64,000 bases of DNA from Hoeflea prorocentri (GCF_027944115.1 NZ_JAPJZI010000001.1:4278001-4342000), one strand, 5' to 3'; counted from the stretch's first letter, positions 50,568-61,297 are shown. Made by a program: numbers and translations. Notes: generated by a model from the sequence alone, not told the origin.

Positions 50568-51704
50568 TCATGCCGATTTTGAATTCGGTATCTTTACATC
50601 GCCCGGCACAGCGTCCTTTTCATAGTCCTTCATGCGCCGGGCAATTGCGGCAAGACGCTTTGCCGGAGACTGCTCCCTGTCCGGTCCACCCTCTCCAAGG
50701 TTACGCGTGGAGCCGATCGTATATCGGCGCTCCCGGCCAGCACCCTGACGCTGGATAAACTCACCAAGCAAACCAATCGTGACAAACTGGAACGAAGACA
50801 TGATCAGCAGCATGCCCAAAAAGAGCAGGGGCCTTGAGCCAATGGGCCCGAGACCGGCAAACCAAAGCAGTGTCAGATAGGAAAGAATGCCGAAGCCGGC
50901 CAGGCCAAACAGTATTCCGACTCCACCGAAGACGTGCAGCGGCCGCGTCGCATAGCGTGTGTTGAGCATAACGCCCATAAAATCGAGCGCACCCTTCAAC
51001 AGGCGGCTGTAGCCGTATTTCGATTGACCGAACTGACGCGCGTGGTGGCGGACCGGAATTTCGCCAACCCGGTAGCCGCGCCAATGCAGCAGGACGGGGA
51101 TAAACCGGTGCAGTTCGCCATAGAGCGATAATCCGTCCAGCGCCTCGGCGCGGTAGGCCTTGAAGCCGCAGTTGAAATCGTTGAGCTTCACGCCGCTTAG
51201 CCGGCTGACAACACCGTTGAAGACTTTTGAAGGCAGCGTCTTGTCAACGGGATCGTGGCGGATCGATTTCCATCCGGACACGACATCATATCCTTCGCCC
51301 AGTTTGGCGACGAAGTTCGGTATTTCTTCAGGATCGTCCTGAAGATCCGCATCCATCGTCACCAGAATATCGCCCTGGGCGACCGAGAATCCGGCATCAA
51401 GCGCAGCGGCCTTGCCGAAGTTCCGCCGGAAGCCGATACAACGCACCCAGTCATGGTTGTCGGCAAGCGCATTGAGTTTTTCGGACGAAGAATCCGTCGA
51501 ACCGTCATCCACAAAGATGATCTCGAATGGCAGAGACATCTTTTCCATAACGGCCTGGATCTTCCCGCACAACAACTCGACGCTGTCTTCCTCATTGAAG
51601 ACGGGCACAACGATTGAAATAGCGGGACGCTCCGCCGTGAGGACGCCAATCTCTTCCTTTTCGAGCGGATTGCGGCGCTCGCTTTTCAAGGCTGAAGACT
51701 TCAT
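50568..51704 (-). CDS. GT2 glycosyltransferase, polyprenyl-phosphate type
   Basis: Glycosyltransferase family 2 protein of the DPM1/ArnC/GtrB kind (378 residues). It is expected to move a sugar from a nucleotide donor to polyprenyl phosphate at the cytoplasmic face. N-terminal GT-A domain: VVPVFNEEDSV, IFVDDGSTD, MDADLQDDPEEI (metal DxD) and FNCGFKAYR. Two membrane helices near the end (GILFGLAGFGILSYLTLLWF, LLFLGMLLIMSSFQFVTIGL) and the QRQGAGRERR tail follow. ATG 51704 has GAGGAG upstream; a longer frame to 51791 is not supported. It is divergent from the FAD protein gene. Confidence 0.88.
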   Translation of the reverse strand: MKSSALKSERRNPLEKEEIGVLTAERPAISIVVPVFNEEDSVELLCGKIQAVMEKMSLPFEIIFVDDGSTDSSSEKLNALADNHDWVRCIGFRRNFGKAAALDAGFSVAQGDILVTMDADLQDDPEEIPNFVAKLGEGYDVVSGWKSIRHDPVDKTLPSKVFNGVVSRLSGVKLNDFNCGFKAYRAEALDGLSLYGELHRFIPVLLHWRGYRVGEIPVRHHARQFGQSKYGYSRLLKGALDFMGVMLNTRYATRPLHVFGGVGILFGLAGFGILSYLTLLWFAGLGPIGSRPLLFLGMLLIMSSFQFVTIGLLGEFIQRQGAGRERRYTIGSTRNLGEGGPDREQSPAKRLAAIARRMKDYEKDAVPGDVKIPNSKSA

Positions 51705-51932
51705 AGGGCTCTCCTCGGCAACCGAAATGCGGTGCGGCCTGCAACTGAAAGACGTTAGAAACCGCGTGCAGGCGTTCGGCCTGATCCCCAAGTGATACCG
51801 GATGATTCTTTAGGACGGGTAAACCGGCAAGCCGGCAAAAGAGTGTCTCTGGCGCTAACTGCCGTCCCGTTAGGCATTTGCTTACCCAATCGAGATAATA
51901 GTTTGGCAGCACAGTCTTCAGGGGTATCAGTT
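51705..51932. promoter_or_regulatory. Divergent promoter region between GT2 and FAD protein genes
   Basis: About 228 bases separate the two divergent starts, which should hold promoters for both arms of the glycan module. I see no strong -35/-10 pair or operator. Confidence 0.35.
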
Positions 51933-53426
51933 ATGCGTCAAACTGTAGAAACGCTGGTCATCGGCTCCGGGCCCGCGGGTCTGACCACCGCCTATTCGCT
52001 CGCGAAAGTCGGTCGGGACGTTCTTGTTCTTGAAAAGGACAGCGAATATGTCGGCGGCATCAGCCGGACCGTCAACTACAAAGGCTTCTTGTTCGATATT
52101 GGCGGCCACCGTTTCTTCTCCAAGTCCAAGGAGATCGTCGATCTGTGGGACGAGATCCTGCCCGATGATTTCATCGAGAGGCCGAGACTTTCGCGCATCT
52201 ACTATCGCGGCAAATTCTTTTCCTATCCTCTGAAAGCATTCGAAGCGTTCTGGAAGCTGGGACCCATCGAGAGCGCGCTTTGCACCCTGTCTTATGTCTG
52301 GGCGCGCATGAACCCGGTCAAGGATCCGAAAACCTTCCACCAGTGGGTGCGGAACAATTTCGGCGAACGCCTGTTTTCGATCTTCTTCAAGACTTACACC
52401 GAAAAGGTCTGGGGCATGTCCTGCGACGACATTTCCGCCGACTGGGCCGCTCAAAGGATCAAGGGACTGGATCTCGCCGCAGCGTTGTTTGATGCACTCA
52501 AACGATCCGCCGGCCTGAACAAGGGCGGTAAAGCAGCCGCAAAAACCCTGATCGAATCGTTCCGCTATCCGCGCAAGGGTCCCGGAATGATGTGGGAAGC
52601 GGCGGCAGCGAAGATAACGGACCTTGGCGGAGAGGTCCTGATGGGCCGTTCCGTGACTGGCCTCGACTGGAATGCGGACACAAAAATCTGGACCGTCACG
52701 GCAACAAAAGCAGATGGTTCAACCGAGACATTCCAGGCGCACAATGTTGTCTCATCGGCTCCGATGCGCGAATTGATGGGAATGATGCAGCCGGCACCGA
52801 TCAGCCTGCTGCATGCCAAGGAACTGAAATATCGCGACTTCCTGACGGTGGTTCTCATCGGTACGTCCGACATCGAGCTTGATGACAACTGGGTCTATAT
52901 TCATGATCCGGATGTCACCGTCGGCCGCGTTCAGAATTTCCGCTCCTGGTCGCCGGAAATGATCCCCGACGCAACATCGACCTGCCTCGGGCTTGAGTAT
53001 TTCTGCTTCGAAGGCGACGGTCTGTGGGATTCCACCGACGAGGCGCTGGTCGAAACAGCCAAACGTGAAATCGACAAGATCGGGCTGATGCGGGCCGCTG
53101 ACGTGCGCGATGCCTGTGTTGTGCGCCAGCCGAAGGCCTATCCGGTCTATGACGACGCCTATGCGGAACATGTCGCGACAATCCGGCGCGACCTGGAAAT
53201 GAACTATCCTCAACTGCACCTGGTCGGCCGTAACGGCATGCACAAATACAACAACCAGGATCACGCGATGATGACGGGCATTTTGACAGCCCAGAACATT
53301 ATCGCCGGCGAAATCCGGTTCGATACCTGGCAGGTCAATGAGGACGCCGAGTACTCAGAAGCCGGCATATCGGGTGCTGTCGAGGCACTCAAGAGCGAGC
53401 GCCTGGTGCCGCAGAAAGTCGCCTGA
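51933..53426 (+). CDS. FAD-dependent protein, UDP-galactopyranose mutase/amine oxidase-like
   Basis: Flavoprotein of 497 residues from ATG 51933 with an AGGGG upstream; a longer open frame to 51792 is not used. The N-terminal FAD loop is VIGSGPAGLTTAY. The YVGGISRTVNYKGFLFDIGGHRFFSK segment is shared with UDP-galactopyranose mutases and related desaturase-like flavoproteins. A C-terminal GRNGMHKYNNQDHAMMTG completes the FAD fold. It starts an arm of three genes (FAD protein, GtrA, membrane protein). A sugar ring-contracting or sugar-oxidising role is plausible but unproven; the closest match is by overall pattern, not by known active-site residues. Confidence 0.72.
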   Translation: MRQTVETLVIGSGPAGLTTAYSLAKVGRDVLVLEKDSEYVGGISRTVNYKGFLFDIGGHRFFSKSKEIVDLWDEILPDDFIERPRLSRIYYRGKFFSYPLKAFEAFWKLGPIESALCTLSYVWARMNPVKDPKTFHQWVRNNFGERLFSIFFKTYTEKVWGMSCDDISADWAAQRIKGLDLAAALFDALKRSAGLNKGGKAAAKTLIESFRYPRKGPGMMWEAAAAKITDLGGEVLMGRSVTGLDWNADTKIWTVTATKADGSTETFQAHNVVSSAPMRELMGMMQPAPISLLHAKELKYRDFLTVVLIGTSDIELDDNWVYIHDPDVTVGRVQNFRSWSPEMIPDATSTCLGLEYFCFEGDGLWDSTDEALVETAKREIDKIGLMRAADVRDACVVRQPKAYPVYDDAYAEHVATIRRDLEMNYPQLHLVGRNGMHKYNNQDHAMMTGILTAQNIIAGEIRFDTWQVNEDAEYSEAGISGAVEALKSERLVPQKVA

Positions 53427-53428
53427 CA

Positions 53429-53899
53429 ATGTCATTGTCCAACATGGCCTATGACGGGCTTACGCGCGCCGGTCTGGTGGAACGTCTGCTGACGCGCCTG
53501 GGGTTCGGCCGGGAGTTCATAAAATACGGCATGGGGAGCGCTGTTGCACTCAGTGTCGATTACGGGCTGCTGATCCTTCTGACCGAATGGGCTGGTTTTC
53601 ACTACCTGGTGTCTGCGGCTATCGGATTTACGGCCGGCCTCATCGTCATCTACGTGCTGAGCATAACGATGATCTTCGAGAACCGGACGGTCGGCAACCG
53701 TTGGTCCGAGTTCACTGTCTTTGCGACCATCGGAATACTCGGTCTGGGCTTGAACGAACTGCTGCTCTTCGGGTTCGCGCAGCTCTCGCTAAGCTACATG
53801 ATCGCGAAAATCCCGACGGCGGGGGTTGTTTTCCTGTTCAACTTCCTGGTTCGCCGAGCGCTTTTATTCCGTAGCCAGAGCGCCGAGGAGCCGGCCTGA
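53429..53899 (+). CDS. GtrA family protein
   Basis: Small membrane protein, 156 residues with four hydrophobic helices (YGMGSAVALSVDYGLLILL, YLVSAAIGFTAGLIVIYVL, FATIGILGLGLNELLLFGF, IPTAGVVFLFNFLVRR), typical of the GtrA family, which is proposed to flip polyprenyl-linked sugars across the inner membrane. It starts two bases after the FAD protein gene, so the two are coupled. The GtrB-type GT2 is on the divergent strand nearby, a known functional pairing. Confidence 0.85.
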   Translation: MSLSNMAYDGLTRAGLVERLLTRLGFGREFIKYGMGSAVALSVDYGLLILLTEWAGFHYLVSAAIGFTAGLIVIYVLSITMIFENRTVGNRWSEFTVFATIGILGLGLNELLLFGFAQLSLSYMIAKIPTAGVVFLFNFLVRRALLFRSQSAEEPA

Positions 53900-53925
53900 C
53901 GCGCGATTGGCGTAGGGAGCAGACA

Positions 53926-55905
53926 ATGTCTCGATCGCAAGCGGTTACACACCATGGAACTGTTGGATCGCGGGTTTCCACCAGTCTCGACTGGCTGATC
54001 CCTGCGGTTATTCTGGCCTCGGTCTGGTTCCTGAGTCATCCCTATACCGGCGTCGCCCATGATGCGCGCATCTACGTCACCAGCGCCCTGCTGAACTCCA
54101 TCCCCGCCGATGTTTCGAACGACAACATGTTCAAACTGGACGGTCAGCTGGGCTTTACCGTCTTTCCGTCAATTATCCGGTTTTTTTCCTCAATCATGGG
54201 GCCATCAACGGCTGCATTGGTCATCAGCCTGGCAGCGCTGAGCGCATGGATCACCGCTTTCTGGTTTTTTGTCAGTCGCATAACGCAAGACCGTTCGCGC
54301 TACGTGATGATGATCTTCGTGGCTCTTTTCGCGGTGCCCTATGGCGGTTATCACATTTTCACGATCAGCGAACCTTATGCTGTTCCGCGACCCTTCGCCG
54401 AAGTGTTTGTGCTGATTGCGCTGATATTTGCCATCCAGAGCCGTTTTGTTGTTTCCGCCGGTTTTGTGGTCGTTGCAGGCTTGCTTCATCCGATCACCGC
54501 GCTGCCGGCAGCCGCCCTTGTTTGGCTGATGGCGGTTACGGACAAGGAACAAACAACCCGGTGGCGGGCAAGCTTGCTGGTTACATCGGGCATCGGCCTT
54601 CTTTGCGCCATCGGTCTTGCCATTCTGGATGCACCGATATTCGGTCGCCTTTTTCACACAATCGATCCGGAATGGATGGAGCCTCTTAAAGGGCGAACGC
54701 GCTATCTTTTTGTTTTCGAATGGAGACATCTCGACTTAGCGTTGCTCGTTGTGCAGTCCTGTGTCCTGATAATTGCAGGCAGCCTGGTAACGAATCCCAA
54801 CATACGCCGTTTGTTTCTGTGCGTTCTGGCGGTTGTTGCCGCAGCTTTGGCCGCAACGGCGATACTGGGGGACTGGTTTCACTCGGTTCTTGTCGTTCAG
54901 GTTCAAATCTGGCGCGCGACCTGGATCCTCACCGTGCTTTCGGCCCTTTCGCTGGCGATATGCTGCATCAGTCTTTGGAAACAAGACCGTTCAATGAAGC
55001 TCGTTTTGGCGATGGTGATCATCGCCTGGTTTGGTTTGCCAATCAACGCGGTCGCCGGCGCCAGCATTGCACTGCTATCCCTTGCAGCGTTCCTTGTATT
55101 CAAGAGAACAAAGTTTGAAGTCAGTACCGTGTCGCTTGCCCTGGTGTGGATGCTTGCCGGAGCGACCCTTCTAACGATGTTCGCCATTACAGCGCCCTTG
55201 GCACGGATCTATGCCCTGGCGGATACAGCGTCCCTATTTGCCTATCCCAAGGCAATTATCGTGACGAAACTCTTTGCCATTCCGGTTGGCATCATATCGC
55301 TGGTCTGGCAGAATATGCCGAAACGCAGCTATCCCCGCGCGGTCGGTGTTGCCGTGGCGCTGATGCTCGCTGTCCTGGCCGTCAGCTCCTGGGACACGCG
55401 CAACCCCTGGCAAAAAAAGATGGATCGGTTTGAGCCGGATCAGAGCCTGACGGCAATGATCGAAGACAAACCGGGAAGCGTATTGTGGATTGACGACCGC
55501 GGGACCGACGCGTGGGTGCTTGCCGGCAGGACCAGCTGGTGGACGATGCTTCAGGGTGCAAGCCAGGTTTTCTCAAGGCCCCTTGCGATGATCTGGAAAG
55601 ACCGCCGCGACGCCATGATCGAAGCCGGCATTGTCGATGAGAGGATCAGGGATCCGTATGTGAACAAAAGCGCTGTGGAGGATTACCAGGTCAGCAAATC
55701 GACGCTGGCACAAATCTGCTCCGTCCCTGACGGACCGTCCTGGGTGATCGCCGGCCTATGGCAGTTTGACGAACAGGACGTGAAGCGGCTGGATCCGAAA
55801 AGCATCTGGACATCGGAACACCGACAACAGCGGTTTTTAAGCAAAGGCGGCGTTTCCAACACACCGATCCATGAAACCGAGTTCTACGTTCACGAATGCA
55901 TCTAG
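53926..55905 (+). CDS. Large membrane protein, possible GT-C glycosyltransferase
   Basis: 659-residue integral membrane protein I do not place in a named family. About ten to twelve hydrophobic helices fill residues 22-490. A soluble C-terminal domain of about 160 residues follows (from roughly [11 protein letters not shown]), with no signal of known fold. In the first loop after helix 1 there is AHDARIYV with an Asp-Arg pair (Asp46, Arg48), the place where GT-C enzymes keep a catalytic acid. Given GT2 and GtrA neighbours, it could transfer the lipid-linked sugar to a glycan. It starts 26 bases after gtrA and its stop codon shares CTAG with that of coaA on the other strand. Confidence 0.6.
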   Translation: MSRSQAVTHHGTVGSRVSTSLDWLIPAVILASVWFLSHPYTGVAHDARIYVTSALLNSIPADVSNDNMFKLDGQLGFTVFPSIIRFFSSIMGPSTAALVISLAALSAWITAFWFFVSRITQDRSRYVMMIFVALFAVPYGGYHIFTISEPYAVPRPFAEVFVLIALIFAIQSRFVVSAGFVVVAGLLHPITALPAAALVWLMAVTDKEQTTRWRASLLVTSGIGLLCAIGLAILDAPIFGRLFHTIDPEWMEPLKGRTRYLFVFEWRHLDLALLVVQSCVLIIAGSLVTNPNIRRLFLCVLAVVAAALAATAILGDWFHSVLVVQVQIWRATWILTVLSALSLAICCISLWKQDRSMKLVLAMVIIAWFGLPINAVAGASIALLSLAAFLVFKRTKFEVSTVSLALVWMLAGATLLTMFAITAPLARIYALADTASLFAYPKAIIVTKLFAIPVGIISLVWQNMPKRSYPRAVGVAVALMLAVLAVSSWDTRNPWQKKMDRFEPDQSLTAMIEDKPGSVLWIDDRGTDAWVLAGRTSWWTMLQGASQVFSRPLAMIWKDRRDAMIEAGIVDERIRDPYVNKSAVEDYQVSKSTLAQICSVPDGPSWVIAGLWQFDEQDVKRLDPKSIWTSEHRQQRFLSKGGVSNTPIHETEFYVHECI

Positions 55906-56894
55906 AGTTTGCGCATGGCGACCTGCTCAACGAGGTGGTCCTCGCCCTTTCGCAGGATAAGATCGGCGCGCGGGCGGGTGGGCAGGATGTTTTCCCGAAG
56001 GTTCTTCAGGTTGATATTTTCCCAAAGACCGTGGGCAATCGCCAGCGCGGCGTCATGCGAAATCGTGGAATAACGATGGAAGAATGAGGCCGGGTTTTTA
56101 AAGGCCGTCTCGCGAAGGCGCATGAAACGCTCCACATACCATTGATGGATGCGGTCTTCATTGGCATCGATATAGATGGAAAAATCAAAAAAGTCCGAGA
56201 CGAAGGGGATGATCTTTCCATCTTCCGGAAGATCACGCACCTGCAAAACGTTGATGCCCTCAAAGATGAGAATGTCGGGACGATCGATAACAACGAATTC
56301 ACCCGGCAAAACGTCATAGGTCAGGTGCGAATAGCAGGGCGCTTTCACATTCGGCCGCCCAGCTTTGATGTCGGAAAGGAATTTCAGCACCGAACCGACA
56401 TCGTAGCTTTCGGGAAAGCCCTTGCGGTCCATCAGGTTCTCGCGCCGCAGAACCTCGTTTGGCAGTAGAAACCCGTCCGTGGTGACGAGATCGACTTTCG
56501 GGCTTCCGGACCAGCGTGTGAGGAGCTCCTTCAAGATGCGGGCGGTCGTTGACTTGCCGACCGCAACCGAACCGGCAATGCCGATAATGAAGGGTGTCTT
56601 GGTCACATTGGGCAGCGACAGGAAACTGCGCCTTTGATTAAACAGCAGCTTGGACGACTCGACATGCGCATAGAGCAGTCGCGACAGCGACAGGTAGATG
56701 CGGCGCACCTCGTCGAGATCGACAGGGTCGTTGAGCGAGCGCAGCCGGGAAACCTCATCCTCGGTCAACGTAAGAGGCGTGTCGTCCCGGAAATCAGCCC
56801 AGCTTTCGGCCGAAAAGAAACGGTAGGGCGAATAGTCGCCCGGCTCAAAATGATTGAGCTCCTCCAGCTGGCGGTTTTTCACACTGTCGTTCAT
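55902..56894 (-). CDS. coaA: Pantothenate kinase, type I
   Basis: Phosphorylates pantothenate in the first step of coenzyme A synthesis. 330 residues, with P-loop [15 protein letters not shown] and the FEGINVLQV segment of type I enzymes. It is the last gene of a his cluster on the minus strand and overlaps the hisE stop codon by four bases (ATGA), so it is co-transcribed with hisE. Its stop codon (TAG) and that of the convergent membrane-protein gene lie on the same CTAG palindrome. Confidence 0.96.
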   Translation of the reverse strand: MNDSVKNRQLEELNHFEPGDYSPYRFFSAESWADFRDDTPLTLTEDEVSRLRSLNDPVDLDEVRRIYLSLSRLLYAHVESSKLLFNQRRSFLSLPNVTKTPFIIGIAGSVAVGKSTTARILKELLTRWSGSPKVDLVTTDGFLLPNEVLRRENLMDRKGFPESYDVGSVLKFLSDIKAGRPNVKAPCYSHLTYDVLPGEFVVIDRPDILIFEGINVLQVRDLPEDGKIIPFVSDFFDFSIYIDANEDRIHQWYVERFMRLRETAFKNPASFFHRYSTISHDAALAIAHGLWENINLKNLRENILPTRPRADLILRKGEDHLVEQVAMRKL

Positions 56895-57214
56895 GTCTTT
56901 TCGCGGCCGGCTTTTTCTTCAAGGCCCGACCTGCCGGTCCGGCTTTCGAGTTCCGCCATCACATCAGAAAGCGGAACTTCGGCAATCTTGAGAACCACCA
57001 TCAGGTGATAGAGCAGGTCCGCCGCTTCCGCGGTCAGTTCATCGCGGTCCCCGTCAACAGCGGCCAGCGCCGCCTCAACGGCCTCTTCGCCAAGCTTTTG
57101 AGCGGCCTTCTTCTGCCCCCGGCATACAAGTTTTGCCGTCCAGGATTCATCGGCGGGCGCGCCGGCGCGCGCAGCAACGATTTTTTCCAGATCAGCAAGC
57201 GTAAAGTTGCTCAT
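56891..57214 (-). CDS. hisE: Phosphoribosyl-ATP diphosphatase
   Basis: Second step of histidine synthesis, hydrolysing PR-ATP to PR-AMP. 107 residues of the all-alpha NTP pyrophosphatase fold, with [32 protein letters not shown] as the metal-binding ExxE...ExxD helices. It is 24 bases downstream of hisF. Separate HisE (not fused to HisI) is usual in rhizobia. Confidence 0.95.
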   Translation of the reverse strand: MSNFTLADLEKIVAARAGAPADESWTAKLVCRGQKKAAQKLGEEAVEAALAAVDGDRDELTAEAADLLYHLMVVLKIAEVPLSDVMAELESRTGRSGLEEKAGREKT

Positions 57215-57238
57215 GGCTACTCCGCACGGTCTGGCGGC

Positions 57239-58015
57239 TCAATCGAGCCGCATGGCCACTCCCGCATTGGCCATATGTTCCTTGGCCTCGCCAATCGTAT
57301 AGGTGCCGAAATGAAAAATCGAGGCCGCCAGCACCGCGGTTGCATGGCCGTCCCGTATGCCCTCAACCAGGTGATCGAGATTACCGACACCGCCCGATGC
57401 AATGACCGGGACGCTGACGGCATCCGCAATGGTTCTTGTCAGTGGTATATCGTAACCGACCTTGGTCCCGTCGCGATCCATTGAGGTCAGCATGATTTCG
57501 CCCGCGCCGAGGTCAACCATTTTGCGAGCAAATTCAACGGCATCAATCCCGGCCGGCGTGCGGCCGCCATGGGTGAATATCTCCCAGCGGTCCTCTTCGC
57601 CCTTGCTTGAGACCTTTTTGGCATCGATCGAAACGACAATGCACTGATTGCCGAACTTGTCAGCCGCCTCGGCGACAAATTCCGGCCTCTTCACCGCCGC
57701 CGTGTTGATCGAAACCTTGTCGGCGCCCGCCAGAAGCAGCTTCCGGATATCTGTGACCGCGCGCACACCGCCGCCGACCGTCAGCGGCATGAAACACTGC
57801 TCGGCAGTGCGGGCGACAACGTCAAAAATCGTATCGCGGTTGTCCGACGATGCGGTGATGTCGAGGAAACACAGCTCATCCGCACCGGCGGCATCATAGA
57901 TGCGCGCCGATTCAACCGGATCGCCGGCATCGATCAGATCGACAAAATTTACACCCTTGACGACACGGCCGTCCTTCACGTCAAGGCAGGGAATAATACG
58001 GGCCTTCAGGGTCAT
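57239..58015 (-). CDS. hisF: Imidazole glycerol phosphate synthase cyclase subunit
   Basis: Cyclase subunit of the glutamine-dependent synthase, working with HisH. 258-residue TIM barrel starting [21 protein letters not shown], with DLIDAGDP and [13 protein letters not shown] segments holding the catalytic aspartates. It overlaps the hisA stop by four bases, so the two are coupled. Confidence 0.98.
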   Translation of the reverse strand: MTLKARIIPCLDVKDGRVVKGVNFVDLIDAGDPVESARIYDAAGADELCFLDITASSDNRDTIFDVVARTAEQCFMPLTVGGGVRAVTDIRKLLLAGADKVSINTAAVKRPEFVAEAADKFGNQCIVVSIDAKKVSSKGEEDRWEIFTHGGRTPAGIDAVEFARKMVDLGAGEIMLTSMDRDGTKVGYDIPLTRTIADAVSVPVIASGGVGNLDHLVEGIRDGHATAVLAASIFHFGTYTIGEAKEHMANAGVAMRLD

Positions 58016-58755
58016 GCGCCGCTCCCCCGGCCATCGCGTAAAACCGCAAGGGCTTTTTCCGGGTCAATGCGGCCGTCATAAAGCGCCCTGCCGGATATGG
58101 CGCCCTCAAGCCGGGCGGCATCCGGCATGGTCATGCGCAGGATATCGGCCATTGAAGCCAGCCCGCCCGATGCAATGACCGGGATGTCGACACTGTCGGC
58201 CAGTGAAAGGGTTGATTCCCAATTGATGCCGGTCAGGACGCCGTCGCGGTCGATGTCCGTGAATATGATGGCGGCAACGCCCGCGCCCTCGAAACGGGAA
58301 GCGAGTTCGACAACATCGAGCTCCGAGGCCTCGGCCCAGCCCTCAACCGCCACTTTGCCACCCCTTGCGTCGATGCCGACGGCGACCCGGCCGGGAAACT
58401 TCCGGCAGGCTTCTTTGACCAGATCGGGATCGCGCACGGCAACGGTGCCGAGAATGACACGGGCAAGACCCTTTGCAAGCCACGTTTCAATATGGTCCAG
58501 CGTGCGGATCCCGCCACCAAGCTGTACAGGGTTGTTCGTCGCCGCAAGAATGGCATCGACGGCCGCGCCGTTGATGCTTTCACCGGCGAAGGCGCCGTTC
58601 AGATCGACCACATGCAGCCATTCGAAGCCCTGTGCCTCGAAGGCCGATGCCTGGGCTGCCGGGTCGGTGTTATAGACCGTCGCTTCGTCCATATCGCCAA
58701 GTTTGAGGCGCACGCACTCGCCGTCTTTCAAATCGATGGCCGGAAACAGGATCAT
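58012..58755 (-). CDS. hisA: ProFAR isomerase
   Basis: Isomerises ProFAR to PRFAR, the fourth histidine step. 247-residue TIM barrel starting [17 protein letters not shown], with the [12 protein letters not shown] catalytic segment. ATG 58755 overlaps the hisH stop codon (ATGA) and has a GAGGTGG ribosome site; a GTG at 58764 is less likely. Confidence 0.97.
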   Translation of the reverse strand: MILFPAIDLKDGECVRLKLGDMDEATVYNTDPAAQASAFEAQGFEWLHVVDLNGAFAGESINGAAVDAILAATNNPVQLGGGIRTLDHIETWLAKGLARVILGTVAVRDPDLVKEACRKFPGRVAVGIDARGGKVAVEGWAEASELDVVELASRFEGAGVAAIIFTDIDRDGVLTGINWESTLSLADSVDIPVIASGGLASMADILRMTMPDAARLEGAISGRALYDGRIDPEKALAVLRDGRGSGA

Positions 58756-59402
58756 GGCGTCCACCTCAAAAAATTGGCGATCAGGGCAAGGCCCAGTTTC
58801 TGGCTCTTTTCCGGGTGAAACTGAGTGCCGGCGCGATTTTCGTGTGCGACAACGGCGGTCAGCGGTCCGCCATAATCGGTCTCGGCAACAATATCGCCAC
58901 TGTCTTCGGCATCGAGATGGTAGGAGTGCACAAAATAGGCGTGCAACCCGTCCGGCCCGGTGGGTATACCGTCAAACAGCGGATGCGCTTGCCGCAGGGT
59001 CAGGGTGTTCCAGCCGATTTGCGGGATTTTCAACTTCGCATCATCCGGCTCTATCAGGCGGACATCGCCACTTACCCAGTCAAAGCCTTCCGTGACGGTC
59101 TTTTCCAATCCACGGGACGCCATGAGCTGCATGCCCACGCAGATACCGAGGAAAGGCCTTGCCTTGTCATCAACAGCCGAAAAGAGGGCCTCTTCCATGC
59201 CGTTGACAGCGGCCAGCCCGCTGCGGCAATCGGCAAAGGCGCCGACACCGGGCAGCACGATCCGGTCAGCCCCGGCAACCACATCGGGATCGCTGGTCAG
59301 GGCGATCTCGGCATCAATGCGGCTTTCAAAAGCGGCGCGTTCGAAGGCTTTTGTGGCCGAGCGCAAATTGCCGGAGCCATAATCGATAATGGCGACCTTC
59401 AT
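58752..59402 (-). CDS. hisH: Imidazole glycerol phosphate synthase glutamine amidotransferase
   Basis: Class I glutaminase subunit, feeding ammonia to HisF. 216 residues with the nucleophile cysteine in [15 protein letters not shown], the [12 protein letters not shown] strand and HPEKSQKLG holding the catalytic His-Glu. It lies five bases after the DUF2628 gene on the same strand. Confidence 0.97.
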   Translation of the reverse strand: MKVAIIDYGSGNLRSATKAFERAAFESRIDAEIALTSDPDVVAGADRIVLPGVGAFADCRSGLAAVNGMEEALFSAVDDKARPFLGICVGMQLMASRGLEKTVTEGFDWVSGDVRLIEPDDAKLKIPQIGWNTLTLRQAHPLFDGIPTGPDGLHAYFVHSYHLDAEDSGDIVAETDYGGPLTAVVAHENRAGTQFHPEKSQKLGLALIANFLRWTP

Positions 59403-59407
59403 TGTCT

Positions 59408-59899
59408 TCAGCCCCTGTTTTCGTAGTCAAGCAGGCCAAGAGCCGGGCCGGATACCGGTTGCGTCCGTTCCGCCGGACCCTTGCCGAATACGGGTTGCGG
59501 GGCAGGCGGCCTTTCCGCGGTCCCGGTGGGACCCACGTCACTTGAGAAGAAGATTTCCTCCGCAGTCGCGTGGTTCGGTGCCTCAATGACGCCGCGCATC
59601 AGCCAACCCCGGCCCTGGAGTTTCAAGATGCGCCAGCCGTTTCCCTCAAGCGCGATGAACAACGCAACCAACAGGCCCGCCACGGTGAAAACACCGGACC
59701 AGGAGGTCCATTGCGCTGTTGCCACCGACAGTGCAGCAGACACGAAGAATATGATCGCGGCGGCCAGCCAGAGCCGGTTCCAGAGCAACCAGAATATCTG
59801 GAAGATAAGGGCCCAGAATGAAAAACCGTCGCGTATCAGAACGGCACGCTCATCCTTGTCGCTGCCGTCCGGTGGCGTCAAAACAACATAACTCGCCAT
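59408..59899 (-). CDS. DUF2628 family membrane protein
   Basis: 163-residue protein of the DUF2628 family, with two hydrophobic segments ([38 protein letters not shown]) and a Pro-rich C-terminal tail. Function unknown. It sits between hisB and hisH with gaps of 12 and five bases, so it is surely transcribed with the histidine genes. No histidine-related motif is visible. Confidence 0.85.
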   Translation of the reverse strand: MASYVVLTPPDGSDKDERAVLIRDGFSFWALIFQIFWLLWNRLWLAAAIIFFVSAALSVATAQWTSWSGVFTVAGLLVALFIALEGNGWRILKLQGRGWLMRGVIEAPNHATAEEIFFSSDVGPTGTAERPPAPQPVFGKGPAERTQPVSGPALGLLDYENRG

Positions 59900-59911
59900 T
59901 TCATTTACACG

Positions 59912-60520
59912 CTATGCCAGCGTTCCCTTGGTGGACGGTATACGGTCCGCCTGACGCGGATCGATTTCGGTTGCTGCCCGCAAGACCCGGGCAACCGCCT
60001 TGAAACAGGTCTCCGCGATATGGTGGTTGTTGGCGCCGTAACGGTTCGTGACGTGCAAGGTGATACCGGCATTTTGAGCCAGTGCCTGGAAGAATTCGCG
60101 GCAAAGCTCGGTGTCGAACGTTCCGATCTTTGGCGACGAGAATTCGGTATTCCAGACAAGAAACGGCCGTCCCGACACGTCGATTGCCGCCATTGTCAGC
60201 GTTTCGTCCATGGCAAGGTCAAGCGAGGCGTAGCGGACAATGCCACGCCGGTCGCCCAGAGCCTTGGCAAGCGCCAGCCCGATGGCGATGCCGGTATCTT
60301 CCACGGTGTGGTGATCGTCGATATGGAGATCGCCTTTTGCCGTAACATCCATATCGATCAGCGAATGGCGCGAAAGCTGCTCGAGCATGTGGTCAAAAAA
60401 ACCGATGCCGGTGGCAATATTCGACGCGCCCTGGCCGTCAATATTGACCTTGACCGATATATCCGTCTCATTTGTCTTTCGGGCCACCTCAGCGGCACGA
60501 TCTTGCCGGTTCTGGACCAT
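59912..60520 (-). CDS. hisB: Imidazoleglycerol-phosphate dehydratase
   Basis: Dehydratase in the sixth step of histidine synthesis; monofunctional (no phosphatase domain). 202 residues from ATG 60520 (GGAG upstream); a longer frame to 60643 is not used. Metal motifs [12 protein letters not shown] and NNHHIAE are intact. It is first in the his cluster, divergent from hslV across 198 bases. The absence of hisG, hisD, hisC and hisI here fits the dispersed his genes of rhizobia. Confidence 0.97.
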   Translation of the reverse strand: MVQNRQDRAAEVARKTNETDISVKVNIDGQGASNIATGIGFFDHMLEQLSRHSLIDMDVTAKGDLHIDDHHTVEDTGIAIGLALAKALGDRRGIVRYASLDLAMDETLTMAAIDVSGRPFLVWNTEFSSPKIGTFDTELCREFFQALAQNAGITLHVTNRYGANNHHIAETCFKAVARVLRAATEIDPRQADRIPSTKGTLA

Positions 60521-60718
60521 TCGGCACACTCCATGGGATCTGATGCGGGCTGCATAACAGGGCGGCGACAAAATATCCAGAAAAGCATGGGCCGCGAAAC
60601 ACAACCAAAGGCGTAAAGCCTTAAGGTAGAATGAAGTTTGCAATGTCGCGCCGACATCTTACATAGGGAAACCGGACGTAGCGAAAGCTGCCATCCAATT
60701 GTCGAAGGAAGAAAGCCG
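60521..60718. promoter_or_regulatory. Divergent hisB-hslV control region
   Basis: 198 bases hold the promoters of both the his cluster and the hslV operon. Sigma-32 control of hslV is expected from family knowledge, but I see no clear heat-shock element here. Confidence 0.35.
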
Positions 60719-61297
60719 ATGAGTGAACACGATCCATACGGCACGATGCATGCCACAACCATCATCACCGTCCGCAAGGGAAATCAGGTGGTCATGGCGG
60801 GCGACGGCCAGGTCAGCCTCGGGCAGACTGTTATGAAAGGCAATGCGCGCAAGGTGCGGCGCATCGGATCGGCCAAAACGGGCGGCAGCGACGTGATCGC
60901 CGGATTTGCCGGCGCAACCGCCGATGCCTTTACACTTCTGGAGCGGCTGGAAGCCAAGCTGGAGCAATATCCCGGTCAGTTGATGCGCGCCTGCGTCGAG
61001 CTTGCCAAGGACTGGCGCACCGACCGCTATCTGCGGCGCCTGGAGGCGATGATGCTGGTGGCCGATCCGGCAACGACGCTGGCCCTGACGGGAACCGGCG
61101 ACGTTCTCGAGCCCGAGCACGGCACGATGGCGATCGGCTCGGGCGGTAATTACGCCTATGCGGCCGCAAGGGCCTTGATGGATACCGACAAGAGTGCCGA
61201 GGAGATTGCAAGGCGGGCGATGGAGATCGCCGCCGATATCTGTGTCTACACAAACGGCAACATCATTGTCGAAACGATGGAAAGCACATCATCGTGA
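60719..61297 (+). CDS. hslV: ATP-dependent protease subunit HslV
   Basis: Threonine protease of the HslUV complex. 192 residues from ATG 60719 (GAAGGAAGAAAG upstream). The propeptide would be removed before Thr13 (MHATTIITV), making the N-terminal threonine nucleophile. [12 protein letters not shown] and [12 protein letters not shown] are conserved. The next gene begins in GTGA on its stop codon, and hslU follows. Confidence 0.98.
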   Translation: MSEHDPYGTMHATTIITVRKGNQVVMAGDGQVSLGQTVMKGNARKVRRIGSAKTGGSDVIAGFAGATADAFTLLERLEAKLEQYPGQLMRACVELAKDWRTDRYLRRLEAMMLVADPATTLALTGTGDVLEPEHGTMAIGSGGNYAYAAARALMDTDKSAEEIARRAMEIAADICVYTNGNIIVETMESTSS

